DNA of 64,000 nucleotides, taken from NCBI GenBank assembly GCA_947396885.1, contig OX377205.1, positions 29,389,899 to 29,453,898 of the forward strand, given 5' to 3'. A program made the position numbers and the translations under genes. This DNA comes from Heligmosomoides polygyrus polygyrus (lineage: Eukaryota > Nematoda > Chromadorea > Rhabditida > Heligmosomidae). Numbering within the stretch: the stretch's first letter is position 1; each line of letters starts with the position of its first letter. This document shows, in pieces, positions 1 through 11,922 of the stretch. The notes beneath the pieces were generated by a model that searched no databases, was not told the DNA's origin, and saw nothing but the letters and a program-made list of their open reading frames with translations.

Positions 1-604
1 CGAAATGAAACGCAGTACTCTTGGAAATGCCAAAGAGAGCGCGGACACGAAAAAACCGAGTTCAAAAACATTATTTTTAAAGACTTGGAGCTGAAATGGC
101 AGATTTTGTGATCATCGCGTCGAGATAACCCTATAATAACCTGACAAGCACAAAACTGTGCGTCTTCGTGCCTATGTGGAACCTGAGAATCAAAAGAGAT
201 ACTGCAGTCAGCGAAGACGCGGAAAAAACCGTGCTAGAAAAACATGACTTCGAAAATATCGGCGTTCAATTGGCACACTTCTGTGCCGGACATGTCAACA
301 GGACCTCCCTGTGACTTTCCGGCACAGAAATGTAGATTTCGGTGCCGGCGAGGAAGCTCAGAGGCGTAAAAAAATGCGAGGATCGGCACAAAAGTGGGAA
401 AAAGAGCCTAGAAAAATACCTCCTCAAAAACTAGCAGTTCAAGCGGTCGAAAAAAACCCAACATGAATCTAATCACAACGAAAACACTACGAGGAGAACA
501 ACAGAGAAATCAAATGACCACCCAACATCAACAGACGTGTGTTGAAATTGCTGTGGTATGGTCACGAACCAAGGAAGTGTCGGAATCAGTGAGCGAAAGT
601 GCAT
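1..604. other. No gene recognised
   Basis: I see no coding exon, tRNA or transposon end in this stretch. The short open frames found here have no recognisable motif and no convincing splice signals. Confidence 0.5.
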
Positions 605-616
605 AGAATAGGTCTC

Positions 617-831
617 GACAAGCGCTCCCCCCTCCGCAACCATCGCTGTCCGTCGCACGGGAGTATATTTCACTTTCGCGACGCGGAGGTATAACACCCC
701 TCTGCGACGCATCGCGGGAGCGTCAACTGACAACCCCGCCCCACTGCGCCGTTCGCCACTGCAGCGAAGTCGTGCCGTTGACAGTTGTCCCGCGCCCGCC
801 GCTGGAGCGACGCGGGAGTATACCATAGGCC
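617..831. repeat. GC-rich palindromic MITE-like block
   Basis: A CpG-rich block with internal inverted pieces (GTCAACTGACAAC near 722 against GTTGACAGTTGTC near 777). Its right end reads CGGGAGTATACCATAGGCC, close to the terminus of the well-defined MITE at 62106-62264 and of the GC-rich element ends at 34948 and 36444. The left terminus is not clear, so this is probably a truncated or diverged copy of that family. No coding content. Confidence 0.45.
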
Positions 832-1084
832 TTAAATCTGAAATTTCGCAGACAAGCAAAGTAGTGTACGGTATGCGATTGATTTATATCATCCAAACGT
901 TTTGAAGAAGTTCGCCACCACGACACTGGTTTTCATAATCTCGAATCTATAAAGCTATGACGCTGCGCTAAGGCTTTAAGCGAAAGTGACTGTGTCTGGG
1001 TCTTTCCGCACTTTGCGAATGATTATCTCTCTGGCTTGTGTATGTTAGCTGTGCGTCTTGGATAACTTGAGGGCATCTGAACAC

Positions 1085-1375
1085 CTCTGTGCAGGAAAGT
1101 CATTTGGGCGGAAGTAATCTTGGGGGGGGGGCGCGTGGAGCGCAGTCGGAAGAGGTGCCGGCTGTCGCCTGCGCCCGATGCCAGGTTCCTGGTTCGGATT
1201 TCCCGCCCAAGCCGACCAAGCCTTCCATTCCTCCGGAGTCAGTGAATTGGTACCAGACGTGTTTGGGAAGGATAAAGCGCTGACTTGTTCATCGGCTGGC
1301 CACCGCAAGTCATTGTATAGCCAAATACGCATTCAACTCGCCTCCACGACATCCCGTAGAAGTAGAATGCGTGGC
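1085..1375 (-). repeat. Dispersed SINE-like repeat, copy 1
   Basis: Read on the minus strand, this piece matches segments at 7560-7840, 18815-18990, 19100-19325 and 54055-54200. The shared core translates to phrases such as DLRWPADE and AWAGNPNQEP in several copies, but stops and frame changes differ between copies, so this looks like a shared nucleotide ancestor and not a conserved protein. At its outer end the sequence resembles the hairpin at 18830-18895 (GCCTCCACGACATC against its complement). I do not recognise the family by name. Confidence 0.6.
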
Positions 1376-1594
1376 GCATCCCAAAGGGGATTGGATAACG
1401 CAGTCCTTTATCCTTTTTAATCTTGGGGGATTCGCCATGTATTCAGTGGTTCCCGCCTTGGTAGGAAGGCACGTGCATGCCAAATCACATCAGAAATGGC
1501 CTAGCCCAGTTCGCTGTAGGCGTAGAACACTCTGGTGCTGCATAAAATTTTTGTTTTGTACAGCACAAAACGTCGTGTAGGGCTGTAGTTCATG

Positions 1595-1597
<3 letters not shown>

Positions 1598-1637
<40 letters not shown>

Positions 1638-1649
1638 CCCCCCCCCCCC
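1598..1649. repeat. (CT)n microsatellite followed by poly-C
   Basis: About 18 CT dinucleotides run straight into a C tract of about 15. It produces spurious arginine/glutamate-rich open frames on the minus strand. Confidence 0.95.
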
Positions 1650-2679
1650 ACCGCGTCCCTATTTGCGTCATTTGTTTGGATGAATTGCCCAATGACCAAG
1701 GTTTCAGTTACAGCTTAGTAGGATTGTTTAAGTGATTCGGCATCAGACAGGCAACTATATTCACCTACTGTGCTTCTTGTTTGTGTCGCGGTATGAAACG
1801 GCCGCGTGACGTGAAGAGTTGTCATTGAGAGAGCAAACATCTGCTGAGTTGTAGGATGCGTGTTTATTCGGGTAGGTGGCTAGCTAATCAAGCAACTGCA
1901 GGACCCTTCCCGGCGTCGCTGTAAAGTGCAGTGGTATCGACTCAGCGGCTGCCAGCACAGCTCGATCGTAATCGCTGTCTGCCGGCATGACCCAGTTTTC
2001 TTTTGCCTTTGGTTCTTTCACACCTCTGCCTTTCTCAATGGCGATGTGACCGCTTTGAGGCTTCTGTTCTCATGATTTGCTTGGCCTACTTCACTTGAAT
2101 GAGTTGGCTTCTCCTGAAGTCTTGCATTGAGCAGTTCCTGCTGTAGTTTCTTCGCGGGAATGTCATAGGCGTAGCGGCTCCCAATGGTGATGTGCGACGC
2201 ATGGCCGTCTGTCGAACTGCTGGGTGGCTTGATCCCTGCCTGACGACGATGTTTCATGCTGTTTCTGTTACTGACCTCCACTTTTTTAAATTCTCCATCG
2301 AAATTTCGCCGCTAATAGCTTCGGCCTATTCAGTCTTGATGTATTTTCTCGTTCGCGATCATTTGATGCACATGGATGGCCCCCTCAGCGTTTTGTCTTC
2401 AACCTTCTGAAGCACGATAAGATACAGCCACCATAAGGGGACGCAATATTGCACACGATTGAGCCATCCAACAGTTTTAACCAAGATATGTATCAACAAG
2501 GTCCAGAATTGAATATGGAATTGAATCTAAGCTAATAACAAACACATAGTTGTTCATAAAAGAATCTGTGTTTGACTGAAGGCAAAAAAAAAACCTAAAA
2601 AGAACCGAAGTTGGCATTTCGTGTGCAATTCTTTGAAACTGCTGGCGCCACGTAGCGTTCAAGGGGTCCTATACATTTC

Positions 2680-3426
2680 GGTACTATTGTACTTTTGGTA
2701 CCCCACTTTATCTTGTTCAAAATAGGTCTACTGGGGGTAATCTGCCATGGGAGGAACGAATATCATAGTCGTTTTTTGCGGAAATGCCTTATAAGCGAGT
2801 TATATTAAGTTCGAATCGCCCAAGGCCTTGCAAAATAGCGCGCGCTGGTAAGAGACGCAGAGTGCGTCTCCTACCGATGTGCACTATTTCGCCGTCTCTA
2901 GTCTGCAGCAGAGGTTAGCCAGGGCATAAGCCTTGAAATCTCGAAAAGCCTTGAAAACCCTGTTGTGTGCTCTCCGCTCGCGCGGAGGAGAGCACAGAAT
3001 TGGGCAGGGGAAGGGACTCCGGGATGTGGGCCCACTAGTGCACCCGTGCTAAAATTGCCTTCATCCTGTTGTCCCCTCCGTTGCTAATATGGAAACAAAT
3101 AAGACGCGGATCTGTAATCAAAAAGAGGAAATAAGGCTGCACTTGCATTCTCTGTGTGTAGCTAGTCGCCGCGCCTGCCCGTTGGTCCCCCCCCCCCCCC
3201 CCCCCCTCCACGGTCGCAATTGCGTGCTGGTAGGAGGCGGTGTCTCTGCGTCTCTTACCAGCGCGCGCTATTTCGCAAGGCCTTAGGCAACTTTAACTTA
3301 ATGTAACGGGCTTATAAGGCATTTCCGCAAAAAACGACTATGATATTCGTTCCTCCCATGGCAGATTACCCCCACTAGACCTATTTTGAACAAGATTAAG
3401 TGGGGTACCAAAAGTACAATAGTACC
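2680..3426. mobile_element. 747-bp inverted-repeat MITE with 8-bp target duplication
   Basis: Terminal inverted repeats of about 195 bp (2680-2878 and 3230-3426, roughly 90 percent identical by eye) begin GGTACTATTGTACTTTTGG and end with the complement. The element is flanked on both sides by the same 8 bases, TACATTTC (2672-2679 and 3427-3434), a clean target-site duplication. The interior is non-coding and holds a poly-C tract near 3187-3206 and a short GC-rich hairpin near 2970. An 8-bp duplication with GG termini fits Merlin- or hAT-type non-autonomous elements; the superfamily is inference. Confidence 0.88.
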
Positions 3427-3434
3427 TACATTTC

Positions 3435-5405
3435 TCCCATTGCTGTCGTTTTCGGTTGATGTAGCTCGTTTTCTTGCAAGAACCGCGGTTTGCAAAGCGC
3501 CTGCAACTGTTCACAAAAAGCATTCATTAAGTGCGTGAGTGTGACCTGTATATTTCGAGACGGTGCGTTGTTGCACAGAATTGCACAACACCTTCGACGC
3601 TGATCATTGATCACTTGCGCGCCCACCACGCTGTTTTCAAGCACATGTGGCGGCTAGCTAGTTTTCGCGAGACTCATCCTGGACCGGCGCGAAATCGTAT
3701 GCCACGTGCTTCTCACTGCCAACTATTTGCTCTTCGTGTGATTAAGAGTCTTTTTATTTAGTCACTTTGAGCTGTATTGCATTCGATACTGGAAAAGTTA
3801 CAGAATTTACTTCACATATGCTTCTCTTCAGGAAAGATTTCCTTCTTTCCCATTGGCGCTCTAGGTTTCTGTGTCGCTCTATATGATGGCTAGATGGATT
3901 TCACAGTTTCAAGAGTTCAAATCTATGATGCAAATGAATTCTTTGTCCGAAATTGTAACGGCAATTCTATGATGCACAGCGTTCCATGGGGCTGATGATT
4001 ATGCAAATTGCAGGCCCAGTCCCGAAGAGCCCGCCGGCGGTAGTGGCGTGTGGTTCAAAAGTGGTCGGAAACCCGGTCAACTCCCTACCGAGTGGGTCTG
4101 ATTCTTTGATTTTTTGCTGTTTGTGCCGTTTTGCCTTCTGCCTTCAATCTAGTTTGCACTGAAGTTTTGTATTGACCAATTGCCGCCACATTTCGTGGAA
4201 GAGATTTGATTTTATGCGTGGTTACCTGCCGGCTACTCCATTGATATGCTCAGCTCAGCTGCAATTAGCCCTGTTTTCTTCTTATTCGCTAGAAAAGGGG
4301 AACCAGAAAGGATTTCTTGAGCAATGCTCGTCGATTTCCGAATGGGGCTGCGCTCTCGTGATAACGCCTTTTCCGATTTGCTGTTTTTTCTTTGGCATTT
4401 CCGGGCTGAAGTAACAGCTTGGAGGCTCAGATACTGGACTTTAACACTAGATACTTGATTTCATTGTTTAAGACAGCACCCATTATTTAGTTTCAGTAAA
4501 AGTGTCCAATGCTCCATGTCGAATTTTAATTGGATTTTTTGTTTTTCAATCCATTGAGCTTGAAGCTCTTTGATGAAATTCTAGGGTATATCCCATTTGG
4601 GGAGTTGTCGCTCATAAGCGCAAGAATCTCTTCGGTGGAAATGTTTCTCTTTTGCTAGCGGAATACTGTGGAATATTTATTTGGTTGTTCGTTCGTGTTT
4701 CTTCGTCAAAAAACCCCGAATAGCGGAATACTGATAGAAGGATTGTGTGTGTGTGTAGAGGATAGATAGCGCACCGCACAATGATGCACTTGGCGCCTCT
4801 CCAACTATCCTGATTGTTTGCCCATGCTGCTGCTCCAACGGTTAGCGTCTCGATTCTGGTTATTTGTGCGCGGTGATTAGTATTAAGAGCGTTTCGAATG
4901 GCAGAAGTCTTGTTTCAAAATCCAGGGTTGCTTTGAAACACATCCAACATCAGTACGCGATGTAGATCAATTCCATAAGAAGAGCATGCACGGGTAAAGG
5001 TGGAAATTAGAGCAACGAATATCTCCACCACCTCAGGTGTAGTGGTCATGAGGGAATAGCGTTTTTATCGGTACATCGCAATGAGCGCAAGCGCAATCAT
5101 TTTTGGGTTTTCTGTACAGTTGGCCGAGACGTTGCGCAGTTGCTAAAGTTCGATTGATTCAGCTCGTTTCAACCTCTGAGTCACCATGTGAGCATTGTCT
5201 TCGTGGTCGCAGGTGCTGTGGGCGTTTTTAGAGCAGTGGGCGCTCATTCTTATCATAGCTATTGTGCCTGGTCTGGGTTTTGCGTTTCACTTACCATTGG
5301 GAAGTAAAATTAGATCGACATTGGTAGGAACAGCATGAGTAGGTCACGTTACGCACCTGTGTTTCTTGCGGCTAATTTTGGAACTGTCTTTTTCACTGCC
5401 CTCAG
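3435..5405. other. Region upstream of the recognised gld-2 exons; no gene recognised
   Basis: No repeat end or recognisable protein motif is visible. Missing 5' exons of gld-2, whose N-terminus is low-complexity in nematodes, may lie here but cannot be picked with confidence. A possible alternative start is the ATG at 5335, which reads in frame into the first supported exon. Confidence 0.4.
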
Positions 5406-8400
5406 AAAAAGACAATCTGTCTCTCTACCGTCTTCAAGTTCATCACTCAGCCGCTGCATTTCAGACTCGAACAGCTTGCCGTCCGGTGTGCAGTCGTTCG
5501 CAGCCGCGGCAGCTTCTGGTTTATCGTCGTGCGTTCAGACGTCGGCAGTCAGTGCCGCTACTGCTGCCACTACCACTGCCGCCGTCGAGGCTGTGAGTGC
5601 GACGACCGCTTGTCCACCTACAAGTCAGCCCGGTCGCCCAGTGCAGTTCGAGATATCGGAGATGGATGTGGTAGGTTGCGTCACTGTGATGCCTGGTGCT
5701 TTCGGTTAAAAGCCTTCGTACTTCGTTCATTTATTGCAGCTCAGTGAAGAAATCTGGCACTATCATAACTCCGTCACGCAATCCGAGAAGATGCTTAATC
5801 GGAAGCTGCATCTGCGCGATATGCTGTACTACTCAATTTGTCCAGTGTTTCCGAGTAAGTCAAGCTTCGTTAAAGCCGTTTTCGCCCCGTAGTAGGGGTT
5901 TCGCAGGATCTATCCTAGTTGGGAGGGGCGACTCATACGGGCAGTTGCGACCCACCCTCCGCATGGCATACACCTTTATGATGTGTTAGAGAGCTTCTTC
6001 ATTATTGAACAACTATAGGAACTGTCGAACAATCTTAGGAAGGGGATGCTGAGGGCAAAGATACGTGTTTCTGTAATGGTATCGTTTCACGTCTATACCA
6101 CTCTGTCCGTACATGCCACTCACTCTGTTTGGGGATTAGATGTTTTGCTTCGTGGTCTATTTCATGAGTTTTCCAAAGCACACGTTGAAGTCGTATTAAG
6201 TGAGGACTTGTAGGTGTTCAGGGGAGGGATGAGGTGTGGTGGTGTGCTATAGGAGAAGGATCGCAGTTGCCTTTTGTTGAGTATGCCCTATCGAGTACGA
6301 TTGCTCTTTGTTTCTTACCCGCATTCACTGACATCTACAGACAAATATATTGAGAGGGCCGAAATGAGCATGATTACCGTTGCTTGATTAGTTTAATTGC
6401 TTGTGTAGTCTAAATGACATTCTTTTGTGTGTCGTGGTCCAGAAAGGTAAAGGAAATGAATAAAAGGAACACAGTTTTCGTGTTTTCAGGCTGTGCTGTG
6501 AATAGAGTTGCAACCCTAATCTTTCATTTGTAGTGTGCGGCCTGTACGTGGTTGGATCGTCGTTGAACGGTTTCGGCAACAATACATCCGACATGGATCT
6601 CTGTCTGATGATCACGAACAAGGATGTGAGTTTTAGCCGTAACTGGCACTTCAGCAGGGGCCGGATTCATCAACGACTAACCGGCGGGTATAGGGGGTAG
6701 GGATAACCACGATGAAGCCTGCGTCTCTGACTCTTGCCTTATCTCTTCCTGACTCTTATCTCTACCCCTTGTACCCCGCATACCCATGCGTTTAAATGTT
6801 GATGAATCTGGCCCCAGGTTAGGATGCAGATCAGGTTGAATCTGTATGAATTGACATGGCGTGAGATAACCCCACAGGATAAGAGCGAGTGCGAGTGAAT
6901 TAAACATGGGAAGTAGTGCATTGTCCAGGTAGTATGTCAGTCGACGCAAGCAGCTCATATATTATCACTCGTAGCTGGAGGCATCCTTCAATGGATGGTG
7001 GACGTGGGCACATTGTGAACCTTTTAAATAAACAACGCCTAGTTTAATAGTTCCAGTACTTCTACCCTTATAATAGTGTTCGCTGCGTATTCGCTATTGT
7101 TAACTGTCATTGCGTTGCAGCGCTTGGCGAAAAAAAAAATGAACCCCTCCTTAGTAAGCTCGCATTCATATTAATGATTGCACGATTTCGTGGAACCATG
7201 TGCGAATTCATGCTCCATTTGTCCAGTAAGTTAGAGCCTTAATACCAGTACGCCAAGTTTCGTAGGACGATCAGTTTTGCATCTTTGCATCTCAAGCTGT
7301 TACTCTCGGATGTTTCCACACTACCCTCTACAAAGCTGCCGTACTGTAGCCTAGGTTCCGCGTCATCTACCTCCGGGTTTGTTCAAATCCTGTTCAAGCT
7401 AGAGTAACAGCTGAACACTTCTAAGGCGTTTTGTTCCACCATCCCCTTCCCTGAATCTGGAAATTGTCGCTTTGGCGCAGAGCCATCTCAGCCTCTAACT
7501 CTAGAAATTATAGGATATAGAAGAAAAGACCACGTTATCCTCTTGTGATGCGTCACGCATCTGTTTCTATGGAATGTGGAAGCGATTTGAATATTTGGCC
7601 TATTTAGTGACTTGCGGTGAGCAGCCGATGAAGAAGTCAGTATTTTACTCTTCCCAGACAACTTTCCAACTCATCAACCTCGAAGGTTGGTTGGCCTGGG
7701 CAGAAAATCTGAACGAAGAATCTGGCACCGGATGCACGAGACAGGAAACACCTCTTCCGACTGCGCTCCACGCTCCCCATTCTTAGAGATTACTCCACAA
7801 AATTCCTCTCCAACAATGGACAAATTGAACTTTGAAATTGTTGCTACACTTTATGTGCGGCACTATTTTCGACCTTTACTGCGTTCGTTGCAGCTCGACC
7901 AAAAGACGGACGCCGTCGTAGTGCTGAACATGATCCTCAGTACGCTGCAACACACGGAATGGGTATCTCATCAGAAGCTGATTCTAGCCAAGGTGTGTTC
8001 GGTGTCATGAGATCACTTGGTTCTTCATTTCTTTGCTCATGCTCATAGTACAGAATGGAGTTGTTGGTGGTAGTCGTTTAACGGATGACTCTTCAGGTGC
8101 CGATTTTGCGGATTAAGTTTGCGCCGCCGTTCTCAGATATTACCGTTGATTTGAACGCCAATAATTCGGTCGCCATCAAGAATACTCATCTTCTGTGTTA
8201 CTATTCGTCGTGTAAGTTCATGCTTGACAAAAGACGTTGGGGCTCGGTGACTGCAGCTGTCTATTTGCAGTCGACTGGCGAGTTCGCCCACTGGTGTCGG
8301 TGGTCAAGGAGTGGGCCAAGCGCAAGGGCATCAACGATGCGAATCGATCGTCGTTCACCAGCTACTCGCTGGTGCTCATGGTCATCCACTACCTGCAATG

Positions 8401-11400
8401 TAAGTGCTTGGCCTGCTCGTACGCCCGAGATGAGCTGTTAAACGAAGTGGTTATCTTTAGGCGGAACAGAGCCAGGCGTGCTCCCGTCACTGCAGCAGAT
8501 GTATCCGCGACGGTTTGCGAACAAATGCGACGTGCGGACGTTGAATGTCACGCTACCACTCGACAGCCCCTCTGCGTCTGAATGGCAGTACGCGGACAAG
8601 TCGACCCTCGGTGAACTTCTCATCGGCTTTCTGGACTACTACGCTAACAAATTCGAGTGAGTTCTACTTTTTTGTCTGTAAAACAACAACTAAATCAACC
8701 ACCCATTCGCTTAGTGAATGGATCAGTTTAGTAGCTTGATATGGCGAGCTACCGCTTCAAGGTCATATAGGCGGGTCCTCCTGGTAACGAGTAAGAAATT
8801 CATTTTTAGTTACGACCGCGACGCGATTTCCGTGCGGCTTGGCAAGCGAATTGACCGGGCAGTGATTGCGAGACAGCGACCAAACGGCGGTTATCAGCAG
8901 AATGGGACGAACTGGCGGTCACAGTGGCGCTGTATATGTATTGAGGTTGGTTTTCTACAGTTCAGCAGCTTTTTACAGGTTTTCAAGTAAGCTTTCGCGA
9001 ATATTGTTTTTAAGCTGTCAATACAGCGCTTTCGTATTTTAGTTCTAAATATATATATGTAGCGCCTGCGGCACAGCTAGTCGTGGCCGAGGGATGGCTC
9101 ACCCTCTTACTCTTACGTAGCATCATTACCGTGGCTGCGGCAAACCTCGATGATATTTTTCATCCCACTGTAGGCGCATGTGTTCCCTCGTGCTCTTTCA
9201 TTCAAAAGCTTTTGAAAAAATTCTGTGGATGTACTAAAGGCGAAAGAGGGTGGACCGCTGCATAGCTTGGACATGAGCTTTGTGGGATGCATAGTTCATG
9301 TCCGTTGTATTCTTCGCAAGAGACTTCTAAGCTATAAGAGAACGACTCATTTGATCTGGAAATGCCGCTTCAACATGATGAATACGTTTGGGTTTTTAAT
9401 CTCAGAGACATTCAGGAGCCGTTCACGTACTCGAACACGGCACACTCAATCTACGACGAGATGGTGTTCGACGCCATCAAAACGGCATTCCGGGAAGCGC
9501 ATCAGGAGCTGGACACGACGCGGGATCTCCAACGACTGCTGAACTGCAAGCCAATTGCAGTTAATGCTCCCATGGGAGGGTACGTCTAACTATCTCCATG
9601 TTAACTACCTAATTCGAGGGCTTTGAGCAGTCGATTGGAGGTGTACAGTAGTTGTTTGTTACCAGCTTCTCAATGAACTCTGCTCTGCGCGTACTGCCAT
9701 TTTACTCCTCAAGATACTGTTTCAGCGCGATGGTGTACGTATCGTCATACAGCTCGACGCGAGAGATGTCGGCTGGCTCAACAGCGGGCGATTCACCAAC
9801 CAGTGGTCATTCGAGGCGGTCCACTCCACGAGGCAGCAGTTCTGGAAGCAGCATTAGTACAGCACATAGTGCAGCTAGCAGTAGCGGTAGTTCAAGTTCG
9901 AGCGACTACGGAGAAGATCAGGACCATGATCGGTGAGTGGACGAACGCTTCACGCGAAGTATTAGAGCACAAAACGAAACGTTCATCTTGGTTCCTTCCC
10001 AGAACGCACCTTTCTCACATGAAGTCGTGCAAATTTTGAAATCTGCACATGAATTACTGGTGAATACATCCTTGAATGAGAAGATTTGCCTCACCTTCCA
10101 CGCACTTTATAGCCATTCAAGCGTAGTGGTCAGTGGATGCCACGTTAATCAATCGCTTTGGTAGAGCCTCATGCATTCTAATCCTGGGGCCGGATTCATC
10201 AACGACTTACAGCAATTTAACAGAGAAAATTACAGTCGAAATCCCTGATAGCGCTGCTTATCAAGCGATATGGTGAGCGATAAGCCGGGTTATCTGAGTT
10301 TTTCACTGTGAATTCTCTGTTAAAGTATGTAAGTCGTTGATGAATCCGACCCCTGGTTGTCATGGAAGCACTTTCAGTAAGAATTAGTGTAGTGACTTGC
10401 ACTGGACAACCGGTGAGCAAATTAGTGCCTTATGCATCAGAGGAAAGGAATAACAAGGCATGCAAATAAAATAAAAGGAAAAAGTAAGGAACTAGTTGGG
10501 TTTCCGTTTCGCCCGTGCCCTTGTAGGAAAACCAAACCTAGAAGCACCCCTGCTCATCAGTAAGGGAGGGGACGAGTATGTAGTGTAAGTATACGTACCT
10601 GTATCACACGTTGGTGATTGTCCTTGAACGTGTCGAACGAATAAGTAGTGGAAGTAATCTGAAACTGAAACATGGGTGACTAAACCAAAAAAGACTGATC
10701 TAGTAGCGATTCATTGACCGATCAGGTGGGGAAGGCTTAGGTGCTGTGAGCGCGAAGTGAGCCTAAACTCAATTAGTAGTGATGCGCGTGATTACACGAT
10801 CTCTGCGTCCTGTGCCAACCAATTTCTTTTATGAAGCACTTGCGGTACTCTTACTAGAGGCCTAAATTGCAGTGTTTGGTTGAACTACCTTACTTGGATC
10901 TGGTTTCTTACGCGCCAACGAAGTCTTCCACCCCTTTCGCGTTGGCGATTTAGCGCAAAACTTGTCTGGGAAGTATAAGGGAAGAAGAAGGAGAATCCCA
11001 AATAAGCGTAGATTAGCACCGTCCTTTGTTCTTTATTCTTTATATTCCTTTATGAACCCGACACCATATTCGGTTTTAGGAAGCACCGGTACACTTTCGG
11101 TGTGGTTTGTTGAAGATTGACCTGGGCCCGGATTCATCAGCGACTAACTCGCGGATATGGAGTAGGGATACTCACGACGAAGCCTTCGTCTCGGGCTCTT
11201 GCCTTATCTCTACGTCTTATACCCTGCACATCCGCGAGTTCAATTGTTGATGAATCCGGCCCCAGAAATGATGTCTAGATCAGCAGTGGAGTGTTTTGCT
11301 AATCTAGGGAGTATGAATACGAAATGGCAAGCGGTCTCTCATGATTTGGCTGGGAATGGGTAGGGTGTTTTTCTCCACCGTCTTTTCTCCTCAATTTGCT

Positions 11401-11922
11401 CGAAGCTCTGGACGTTCTCTCGTTATGCCTCACTATAGTCTTAGCGCTGTCCTGGTTAGACGGATTCAGCTGATTGTTACAGTTGAGAAATTTACACAAG
11501 TCCATTGCGGTTCATTTTAATAGGGAAAGTGGAGGCAAGTGAACGTGTGGATAGCAGTAGCCTCCTAGTTATATGGTGCTACCGTTTGTCTTACATTACA
11601 TTAAGAAGCCATTTATTGACTCGTTAGAGTGTGAGGGAACTCGGCCAGTTTCCAAGGTGTGTTAAGGCATGGGAGAGCAACTGGTTCAATTGCAGTCAGT
11701 CTCTCTAGGGGGCTACGCCGACAGCTTAAACGGAGCATCTTTCTGTTGTTCCCTTACAGTGCTCTTTTCAGATTGGCCGACGTGGCGGATGTAGCCGGTG
11801 CTGCTCTGCGACAGCATTCGAAATCGCGCACGCGTCGGTTACCACGCGTGAACGGCTCGTTGCCGTCGTGCCTACCCGGCTCGGCGTCGACGGTCAGCGT
11901 CGCCACTGCCGCCGAGCAATGA
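5406..11922 (+). CDS. gld-2: GLD-2-type cytoplasmic poly(A) polymerase catalytic subunit (multi-exon)
   Basis: Non-canonical poly(A) polymerase that extends poly(A) tails of germline mRNAs; in C. elegans it lacks an RNA-binding domain and works with partners GLD-3 or RNP-8. Exons read by eye: 5406-5670, 5740-5854, 6534-6625, 7894-7992, 8097-8211, 8271-8399, 8461-8656, 8810-8945, 9416-9579, 9726-9932, 11772-11922. All junctions are GT/AG and every phase agrees, giving about 555 residues. Counting from 5406, the nucleotidyltransferase motif VGSSLNGFG (133-141) is followed by DMD with catalytic Asp146 and Asp148; the third Asp is in ITVDLN (208). The PAP-associated segment STLGELLIGFLDYY begins near 319. 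The C-terminal part is serine-rich, ending TAAEQ. The exon at 5406 starts mid-codon after a good acceptor (CCCTCAG), so earlier exons exist or the ATG at 5335 is used. MITEs lie in two introns. Identity is secure; the N-terminus and last exon are less so. Confidence 0.9.
6657..6815. repeat. Palindromic MITE, GGCCGGATTCATCAACGACT family, subtype A
   Basis: The ends read GGGGCCGGATTCATCAACG and the complementary TTGATGAATCTGGCCCC, with matching sub-terminal blocks (GGGTAGGGATAA against TTATCTCTACCCC). It lies in a gld-2 intron, starting only 31 nt after the splice donor at 6626. Confidence 0.9.
7560..7840 (+). repeat. Dispersed SINE-like repeat, copy 2
   Basis: This piece shares GACTTGCGGTG, GCCGATGAAGAA and CCGACTGCGCTCCACGC with the copies near 1.1, 18.9, 19.2 and 54.1 kb. 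It sits in the gld-2 intron between 6626 and 7893, close to the next exon. No conserved reading frame across copies. Confidence 0.6.
10186..10353. repeat. Palindromic MITE, GGCCGGATTCATCAACGACT family, subtype B
   Basis: The ends are GGGGCCGGATTCATCAACG and TTGATGAATCCGACCCC. The interior differs from subtype A and is shared with 42659-42827 and 61637-61804: TTTAACAGAGAA blocks and a central ATCAAGCGATATGGTGAGCG. It lies in the last gld-2 intron (9933-11771). Confidence 0.9.
11124..11263. repeat. Palindromic MITE, GGCCGGATTCATCAACGACT family, subtype A
   Basis: About 140 bp with ends GGGCCCGGATTCATCAGCG and TTGATGAATCCGGCCCC, and the subtype A interior (GTAGGGATA against TATCTCTAC). This is the second MITE in the last gld-2 intron, about 500 bases before the final exon. 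Confidence 0.88.

Noticed and set aside
1045..1332. Protein-like phrases DLRWPADE and AWAGNPNQEP as a real gene
   Set aside because: The same phrases occur in five scattered copies on both strands with different stops; a dispersed repeat.
1490..1699. Minus-strand frames with long Arg-Glu runs
   Set aside because: They are translations of the CT microsatellite.
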